From contig NZ_BCRO01000007.1 of assembly GCF_001552635.1 (NCBI RefSeq), positions 1-64,000 on the forward strand: a stretch of DNA of 64,000 nucleotides, given 5' to 3'. Below the pieces are notes generated by a model. The model made no database searches. It was not told the origin of the DNA and saw only the letters and a list, made by a program, of their open reading frames with translations. Shown here in pieces: positions 59,116-64,000 of the stretch. Positions within the stretch are counted from its first letter, which is position 1; the number at the start of each line of letters is the position of its first letter. Made by a program: the position numbers and the translations under genes. The DNA comes from Actinomadura hibisca NBRC 15177. Lineage in GTDB: Bacteria; Actinomycetota; Actinomycetes; Streptosporangiales; Streptosporangiaceae.

Positions 59116-60879
59116 CTACAGGTACTGGCCGGTGTTGGCGACGGTGTCGATCGACCGGCCGGCCTCGGCGCCCTTGGTCCCGGAGACGAGCGTGCGGATG
59201 TAGACGATCCGCTCGCCCTTCTTGCCGGAGATGCGGGCCCAGTCGTCGGGGTTGGTGGTGTTGGGCAGGTCCTCGTTCTCGCTGAACTCGTCCACGCAGG
59301 CGGCGAGCAGGTGCGCGACGCGCATGCCCTTCTGCCCGGTGTCCAGGAACTGCTTGATGGCCATCTTCTTCGCCCGGTCCACGATGTTCTGGATCATGGC
59401 GCCGGAGTTGAAGTCCTTGAAGTACAGGACCTCCTTGTCGCCGTTGGCGTAGGTCACCTCGAGGAAGCGGTTCTCCTCGGTCTCGGTGTACATGCGCTCC
59501 ACGACGCGCTGGATCATGGCGTCGACGGTGGCGTCGGAGTCGCCGCCGTTCTCCTTGACGTCGTCGGGGTGCAGGGGCAGGCCCGACAGGATGTACTTGG
59601 AGAAGATGTCCTTGGCCGCCTCGGCGTCCGGCCGCTCGATCTTGATCTTGACGTCCAGGCGGCCGGGCCGCAGGATCGCCGGGTCGATCATGTCCTCGCG
59701 GTTGGAGGCGCCGATGACGATGACGTTCTCCAGGCCCTCGACGCCGTCGATCTCGCTGAGCAGCTGCGGGACGATGGTGTTCTCGACGTCGGAGGAGACG
59801 CCGGAGCCGCGGGTGCGGAAGATGGAGTCCATCTCGTCGAAGAACACGATGACCGGGGTGCCGGCCGAGGCCTTCTCCCGGGCGCGCTGGAAGACCAGGC
59901 GGATGTGCCGCTCGGTCTCGCCGACGTACTTGTTGAGCAGCTCGGGGCCCTTGATGTTGAGGAAGAAGCTCTTGCCCTCCTGGCCGGTCTTCTCGGCGAC
60001 CTGCTTGGCGAGGGAGTTGGCGACCGCCTTGGCGATGAGGGTCTTGCCGCAGCCGGGCGGCCCGTACAGCAGCACCCCCTTGGGCGGGCGCAGCTGGTGC
60101 TCGCGGAACAGGTCGGCGTGCAGGTAGGGCAGTTCGACGGCGTCGCGGATCTGCTCGATCTGGGGGCCGAGCCCGCCGATCTCCTCGTAGGAGATGTCGG
60201 GCACCTCCTCCAGGACCAGTTCCTCGACCTCCGCCTTGTGGATCTTCTCGTAGGCGTATCCGGACCGGGGCTCCAGCATGAGCGAGTCGCCGGCGCGCAG
60301 CGGGAGCCCGCGCAGCGGCTCGGCCAGCTTGATCACGCGCTCCTCGTCGGCGTGCGCGATCACCAGGGCGCGCTCGCCGTCGTCGAACAGCTCCTTCAGC
60401 ATGACGACTTCGCCCTGCTCCTCGAAGGAGAGCGCCTCGACCACGTTGAGCGCCTCGTTGAGCATGACCTCCTGGCCACGCTGCAGTTCGTCCGCGTCCA
60501 CGGCGGGGCTGACGTTCACCCGCAGCTTGCGGCCGCCGGTGAAGATGTCGACCGTGCCGTCGTCGCGGGCCTCGAGGAAGACCCCGTACCCCGACGGCGG
60601 TTGGGCGAGCCTGTCAACCTCCTCCTTGAGCGCCACGATCTGCTCGCGCGCTTCCTTGAGGGTCGCCACGAGACGCTCGTTCTGACCCGTCACTGCGGCC
60701 AGATTGGCCTGTGCCTCGTGGAGACGTTCTTCCAGAACTCGTACTTGTCGGGGGGATTCCGCGAGCTTGCGGCGCAGTACGGAGATCTCCTCCTCCAAGA
60801 AGGACATCTGCGTTTGGAGGTCCCTGACCTCCTTGTCCTGCTGCGCCCTGCGCGCCCCAGCATCATCACGAGCGGCCAC
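59116..60879 (-). CDS. arc: Proteasomal AAA ATPase ARC/Mpa
   Basis: 587 aa from GTG 60879, with AGGAGGT eight bases upstream. N-terminal coiled coil (about 15-80) that captures Pup, tandem OB folds (~90-230), and an AAA domain with Walker A GPPGCGKT, Walker [10 protein letters not shown], and R-finger region ILRPGRLD. The C-terminal QYL docks into the 20S alpha ring. Unfolds pupylated proteins into the proteasome. Confidence 0.96.
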   Translation of the reverse strand: MAARDDAGARRAQQDKEVRDLQTQMSFLEEEISVLRRKLAESPRQVRVLEERLHEAQANLAAVTGQNERLVATLKEAREQIVALKEEVDRLAQPPSGYGVFLEARDDGTVDIFTGGRKLRVNVSPAVDADELQRGQEVMLNEALNVVEALSFEEQGEVVMLKELFDDGERALVIAHADEERVIKLAEPLRGLPLRAGDSLMLEPRSGYAYEKIHKAEVEELVLEEVPDISYEEIGGLGPQIEQIRDAVELPYLHADLFREHQLRPPKGVLLYGPPGCGKTLIAKAVANSLAKQVAEKTGQEGKSFFLNIKGPELLNKYVGETERHIRLVFQRAREKASAGTPVIVFFDEMDSIFRTRGSGVSSDVENTIVPQLLSEIDGVEGLENVIVIGASNREDMIDPAILRPGRLDVKIKIERPDAEAAKDIFSKYILSGLPLHPDDVKENGGDSDATVDAMIQRVVERMYTETEENRFLEVTYANGDKEVLYFKDFNSGAMIQNIVDRAKKMAIKQFLDTGQKGMRVAHLLAACVDEFSENEDLPNTTNPDDWARISGKKGERIVYIRTLVSGTKGAEAGRSIDTVANTGQYL

Positions 60880-60920
60880 GCCCCGTCACCTCCTCTATGA
60901 AGAGAGCCGACGACCTACAG

Positions 60921-60948
60921 AGACCCTACCTATCTGGAGCGCTTCCGT
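60921..60948 (-). promoter_or_regulatory. Putative arc promoter
   Basis: Minus strand TTACGG (60948-60943), 16-bp spacer, TAGGGT (60926-60921). Leader about 35 nt, containing the AGGAGGT ribosome site. Confidence 0.5.
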
Positions 60949-60992
60949 AACCTGCCCATTCGGTACTCGTGTCGTGGCCGTGCCTTCGTCGC

Positions 60993-61044
60993 GGGGCGGG
61001 GCGGGGTGCGGTGAAGGCGAACACAATGCCGGGGCGGGGCGGGG
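60993..61044 (+). repeat. Two GGGGCGGGGCGGGG clusters (G-quadruplex potential)
   Basis: Identical 14-mers at 60993-61006 and 61031-61044, six G4 tracts within 52 bp, upstream of arc. Confidence 0.6.
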
Positions 61045-61233
61045 AAAGGCGCCGAAATCGGTGTTCTCGCCGGGTGATACCGCAAGGTTTGCCGATTTCA
61101 GGGCGGGTGCGGGGGCGGCCTTCGGGCGGCGGGGCTGGGACGAATTCGCCGGTGCGGTGCGGCCGGGGGTGTCGGTTCCCGGGCGTGCCGGAGACCGGAA
61201 TGTGATCTAGGCCGCACCGCCCGCCCCGGCGGG

Positions 61234-62256
61234 TCACGCCCCGGCGGCGGCCTCGGGGACGGCCTCGGCGGCAGTGGCGGTGGCAGTGCCGGTGGCAGTG
61301 CCGGTGGTGGTGCCGGTGGCGCTGTCGGGGGTGCTCTCGGCGGTTTCGGCGTGGGCGCCCTTGGCGGGGCGGCGGCGCCGCACCGGCGGGGTGACGCCGT
61401 CGGCCAGGCGGCGCGCGGTGACCAGGAAGCCGGTGTGGCCGACCATGCGGTGGTCGGGGCGGACGGCGAGGCCCTCCACGTGCCAGGACCGCAGCAGGGT
61501 CTCGAAGGCGTAGGGCTCGGCGAACGCGCCGTGGGAGCGCAGTTCCTCGACCACGCGCGACATCTGGGTGGTGGTGGCGATGTACACGCACACCATGCCG
61601 CCGGGGATGAGGGCCTTGGCGACGGCGTCCACGCACTCCCAGGGGGCGAGCATGTCGAGGACGACGCGGTCGACCTCGGTCTCGGCGAGGGAGTCCTGGA
61701 GGGAGCCGACCGTCAGCCGCCAGGCGGGGTGGGGGCCGCCGAAGAACTTCTCGACGTTGCCGCGGGCGATCTCGGCGAAGTCCTCGCGGCGCTCGTAGGA
61801 CGACAGCAGGCCGTGCTCGCCGACGGCGCGCAGCAGGAAGCACGACAGCGCGCCCGAGCCCGCGCCGGCCTCCACGACACGGGCGCCGGGGAAGATGTCG
61901 GCCTGCGCGACGATCTGCGCGGCGTCCTTGGGGTAGACGACGGCGGCGCCGCGCGGCATGCGGACGGCGAAGTCGGTGAGCAGGGGCCGGAAGGCCAGGT
62001 ACTCGACGCCGCCGGTGGAGCGGAACACCGTGCCCTCGGGGCTGCCGATGATCTGGTCGTGGGCGATGGCGCCCTTGTGGGAGTGGTACTCCTTGCCGGG
62101 CTGGAGGGTGATGGTGTTGATGCGGCCCTTGGGGTCGGTGAGCTGAACCTGGTCGCCGGGGCGGAAGGGCCCGTGCGGGATGCGGCCGGTGCCCGGGGCG
62201 GCCGGGGCGCCGGGGGTGTCACCGGTGGGAACGCCGTTCGGCGTGGGTTCGCTCAT
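61234..62256 (-). CDS. trmI: tRNA (adenine-58-N1)-methyltransferase TrmI
   Basis: 340 aa from ATG 62256, which has TAGCCT (62270-62265) eight bases upstream and no ribosome site; a TTG at 62265 is less likely. N-terminal beta domain then a class I SAM-dependent fold (VVEAGAGSGALSCFLLRAV, D-R-V-V-L-D-M-L-A-P-W-E). Methylates A58 in the T-loop of tRNA. The C-terminal ~40 residues are a variable Ala/Thr/Gly tail coded by a 12-bp DNA repeat. Also next to the proteasome genes in mycobacteria. Confidence 0.93.
   Translation of the reverse strand: MSEPTPNGVPTGDTPGAPAAPGTGRIPHGPFRPGDQVQLTDPKGRINTITLQPGKEYHSHKGAIAHDQIIGSPEGTVFRSTGGVEYLAFRPLLTDFAVRMPRGAAVVYPKDAAQIVAQADIFPGARVVEAGAGSGALSCFLLRAVGEHGLLSSYERREDFAEIARGNVEKFFGGPHPAWRLTVGSLQDSLAETEVDRVVLDMLAPWECVDAVAKALIPGGMVCVYIATTTQMSRVVEELRSHGAFAEPYAFETLLRSWHVEGLAVRPDHRMVGHTGFLVTARRLADGVTPPVRRRRPAKGAHAETAESTPDSATGTTTGTATGTATATAAEAVPEAAAGA
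61270..61329 (-). repeat. 12-bp tandem repeat in the trmI 3' end
   Basis: Five units of GGCAGTGCCGGT and close variants coding for a Thr-Gly-Thr-Ala-type tail. Confidence 0.8.
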
Positions 62257-62264
62257 GGCCACCA

Positions 62265-62270
62265 AGGCTA
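62265..62270 (-). promoter_or_regulatory. -10 box of leaderless trmI
   Basis: TAGCCT, 8 nt before ATG 62256. Confidence 0.45.
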
Positions 62271-62298
62271 GCGGTGGCCGGGGACCGCTCGGGCGGGG

Positions 62299-63603
62299 TC
62301 AGACGCCCGCGAAGGCGCGGTCGACGTCGGCGACGGCGAGGACGCCGTAGACGCGGCCGTCGGGTTCGGTGAGCAGGTACTCGGTGGCGGGGGCGCGGCG
62401 GATCGCGACGATCAGTTCCTCGCCGGCCAGGTCGGCGGGCAGCACCAGGTCGGGGTTCAGGGCGCGGGAGACGTCGCCGGTGCTGGTCCAGGGGCGGCGG
62501 TGCTCGGGGACGGCGGTGACGGCGCGCTCGTCGACCAGGGCCTGGGGGCGGCCGTCGTGGTCGACGACGACGAGGGCGCCGGCGTGCCCGGCCTGGGCGC
62601 GGCGGACGGCCTCGGCCAGCGGCACGTCGGCGGTGACCAGGGCGGCGCGGCGGGCCAGGGCGCGGGCGCGCAGCAGCGGGAGGCGGTCGCGGAACCGCTC
62701 GGCGCGGATGGCCTGGGTGGCGCCGACCCAGATGAAGGAGGCGACGAGCGCCGACCACAGCAGCGCCAGCCAGCCGAAGCCGCCCTCGGCGCCGCCGGCG
62801 GCGTCGCGTCCGGCGGGGCGGGCGGCCAGCCAGGCGCCGGCGACCAGGCAGGCGATCGCGACGCCGCGGCCCACCCAGCCGGCGAACACCCCGCCGTTGC
62901 GGCCGCTGCCGGTGATCTTCCAGACGGCGGCGCGGACCAGGCGGCCGCCGTCCAGGGGCAGGCCGGGCAGCAGGTTGAACACCCCGACCAGCAGGTTGGC
63001 GAAGGTGAGGGCGTCCACCAGCAGCAGGGCGACGCCCGGGAGCGGCACCAGCGCGTGCGTCAGCAGGCCGAGGCCGGCGAGCACGAGGTTGACCAGGGGG
63101 CCGGCGAAGGCGATGAGGAACTCGCGGCCGGGGGTGGGGGCCTCGCGTTCGATGGCGGTCTCGCCGCCCAGGATGTGGAGGGTGACCGACCGCACCGGCA
63201 GGCCCAGGACGCGGGCGGTGACGGCGTGGCTGAGCTCGTGCACGAACACCGACCCGTACAGCAGCAGCGCGTAGGTCAGGGAGACGGCGTAGCTGGCGGG
63301 GCGGGCGACCATGTCGTTGACCTGGCCCTCGAACATGACGGTGACGAGGAGCGCGACCAGGAACCAGCTCGGGGACACGAACACCGGGATGCCGAAGGGC
63401 CGTCCCATCAGCAGGCCGCGCCCGGACTCGGGCGGGCCGCCGCCCGTGCCGGTGCCCCGCCCGTCCTTCGGGCCGCCGCCCGAGCCCGGGACGGGGCCGC
63501 CCGCGCCGGGGCCCCCTGCGGCAGGGCCGGCCGCGGCGGGGCCGGTCCCGTCGTCGGGGCCCGTGGGCCGCTTGTCCTCGGTCGGGGGTGCGCTGTCTGT
63601 CAC
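62299..63603 (-). CDS. Site-2 protease (M50) with CBS domains
   Basis: 434 aa from GTG 63603. A ~65-residue Gly/Pro/Ala tail precedes the membrane core: HExxH as VHELSH (H122, E123, H126) in the second helix, and L-L-P-G-L-P-L-D-G-G-R holding the third metal ligand. After the last helix come two CBS-like repeats (~315-434: LVTADVPLAEAVRRAQAG, ALVVVDHDGRPQALV). This is the SpoIVFB/Rip3 class of intramembrane metalloproteases, which cut membrane-bound regulators; no obvious partner is nearby. TAGCAT (63616-63611) is seven bases upstream. Confidence 0.9.
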   Translation of the reverse strand: MTDSAPPTEDKRPTGPDDGTGPAAAGPAAGGPGAGGPVPGSGGGPKDGRGTGTGGGPPESGRGLLMGRPFGIPVFVSPSWFLVALLVTVMFEGQVNDMVARPASYAVSLTYALLLYGSVFVHELSHAVTARVLGLPVRSVTLHILGGETAIEREAPTPGREFLIAFAGPLVNLVLAGLGLLTHALVPLPGVALLLVDALTFANLLVGVFNLLPGLPLDGGRLVRAAVWKITGSGRNGGVFAGWVGRGVAIACLVAGAWLAARPAGRDAAGGAEGGFGWLALLWSALVASFIWVGATQAIRAERFRDRLPLLRARALARRAALVTADVPLAEAVRRAQAGHAGALVVVDHDGRPQALVDERAVTAVPEHRRPWTSTGDVSRALNPDLVLPADLAGEELIVAIRRAPATEYLLTEPDGRVYGVLAVADVDRAFAGV

Positions 63604-63610
63604 CTCACCG

Positions 63611-63616
63611 ATGCTA
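63611..63616 (-). promoter_or_regulatory. -10 box of leaderless M50 gene
   Basis: TAGCAT, 7 nt before GTG 63603. Faces the divergent recB-like promoter across a 132-bp gap. Confidence 0.45.
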
Positions 63617-63721
63617 CGGCCCCCGGCGGTGGGATCGCGTGGTGGGACGGTGCGGTGCCACCGGCGGGCGGCGGCGGGCCCGCCGGGGGATCGCCTGCGG
63701 GGTTTCGTCCGAGGCGTCGCC

Positions 63722-63727
63722 TACGCT
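63722..63727 (+). promoter_or_regulatory. -10 box of leaderless recB-like gene
   Basis: TACGCT, 8 nt before ATG 63736. No ribosome site. Confidence 0.45.
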
Positions 63728-63735
63728 GCACTGTC

Positions 63736-64000
63736 ATGAACACCAGCGAGGCGGCCGCGACGACCATCGGCGGGACGGGCGGGCGGGCCGGCGCCGCGCC
63801 GCGGGTGATCGGCTCGTTGTCGCCCTCGCGGGCGGGCGACTTCATGACCTGCCCGCTGCTGTACCGGTTCCGGGTGATCGACAAGATCCCGGAGCGGCCG
63901 AGTCCGGCGGCGGTGCGCGGCACGCTGGTGCACGCGGTGCTGGAGCGGCTGTTCGACCGCCCGGCGGGCGACCGCACGGTGGAGGCGGCGCTGGAGCTGC
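63736..64000 (+). CDS. RecB-like PD-(D/E)xK exonuclease, N-terminal part
   Basis: 88 codons visible, open at the window edge. After a Gly/Ala-rich start comes GSLSPSRAGDFMTCPLLYRF and R-G-T-L-V-H-A-V-L-E-R-L-F. These are the cysteine of a possible Fe-S site and the first motif of RecB/Cas4-type (PDDEXK_1) nucleases. Mycobacteria carry a similar gene next to trmI (Rv2119 next to Rv2118c). The catalytic residues lie beyond the window. Confidence 0.85.
   Translation, partial: MNTSEAAATTIGGTGGRAGAAPRVIGSLSPSRAGDFMTCPLLYRFRVIDKIPERPSPAAVRGTLVHAVLERLFDRPAGDRTVEAALEL

Larger units (their letters stand above)
60880..61233. other. 354-bp gap between trmI and arc
   Basis: No gene. Contains the arc promoter and a G-rich cluster (listed separately) and an inverted repeat GAAATCGG (61054-61061) / CCGATTTC (61093-61100) that may end the trmI transcript. 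Confidence 0.6.

Noticed and set aside
1..64000. tRNA, rRNA or tmRNA genes
   Set aside because: No T-loop-like GGTTCGAATCC or other conserved RNA signatures were seen; a covariance-model scan would settle it.

Overview
The window is 64 kb of high-GC DNA from the chromosome of an actinobacterium. Several gene sets support this: a complete Pup-proteasome locus (arc, dop, pup, prcB, prcA, pafA, with pafB/pafC, tatA, tatC and helY downstream in the mycobacterial order), a yrbE/mce lipid-import operon, DtxR/IdeR-type iron boxes, a Pup ending in GGQ, and many genes that look leaderless. Gene content points to a Streptosporangiales/Thermomonosporaceae-like organism such as an Actinomadura relative. 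That placement is inference; no rRNA is present to fix it. I saw no tRNA, rRNA, CRISPR array, insertion sequence or prophage.

Layout. (1) 1-8826, minus: translationally coupled mce operon yrbEA-yrbEB-mceABCDEF, cut at its 3' end by the window edge. Upstream lie a secreted DUF6801/FN3 protein (minus) and a divergent Thr/Pro-rich surface protein. (2) 12.2-25 kb: mostly single genes. These are a DEDDh exonuclease, a DUF2252 protein, the divergent lysine pair kdd/kamA, a P450 and a haem-oxygenase-like diiron enzyme, DUF3616, an acyl-CoA dehydrogenase, DUF1707-FHA, haemolysin III, a luciferase-like oxidoreductase and an Lrp regulator. (3) 25-32.6 kb: sugar uptake. A LacI regulator and one ABC ATPase diverge around two perfect GGAAACGTTTCC operators. 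A convergent operon encodes a second ATPase, a binding lipoprotein and two permeases, one carrying an inserted beta-sandwich-like domain. (4) 33-39.4 kb: an M24 peptidase, an ANTAR/GAF/PAS/PP2C phosphatase, a 5'-3' exonuclease, a Crp-type regulator and a small membrane protein. (5) 39.4-40.8 kb: haem oxygenase and a DUF2470 protein, each behind its own iron box. (6) 40.9-61 kb: helY, tatC, tatA, pafC, pafB, DUF3866, DUF3291 with a SufR-like regulator, an FKBP lipoprotein, pafA, prcA, prcB, a tandem endonuclease VII-like protein, pup, dop, an acyltransferase and arc. (7) 61.2-64 kb: trmI, a site-2 protease and the start of a RecB-like exonuclease.

How the parts work together. The mce proteins should form an envelope channel for lipids or sterols, driven by the YrbE permeases. 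In the Pup system, Dop deamidates Pup, PafA ligates it to substrates, and ARC (C-terminal QYL) feeds them into the PrcA/PrcB core; PafB/PafC is a DNA-damage transcription activator. KamA plus Kdd suggests beta-lysine chemistry. The iron-boxed haem genes should be induced in iron limitation.

Most notable: tandem endonuclease VII-like domains inside the proteasome locus; a MalF-type permease with a Cna-B-like insert; a 33-bp dispersed repeat found upstream of both the P450 and pafA; paired CCGACG-N3-CGTCGG palindromes before the haem oxygenase; an 11-bp minisatellite; and about twelve starts with a TAnnnT (one GATACT) -10 box 6-9 nt upstream.
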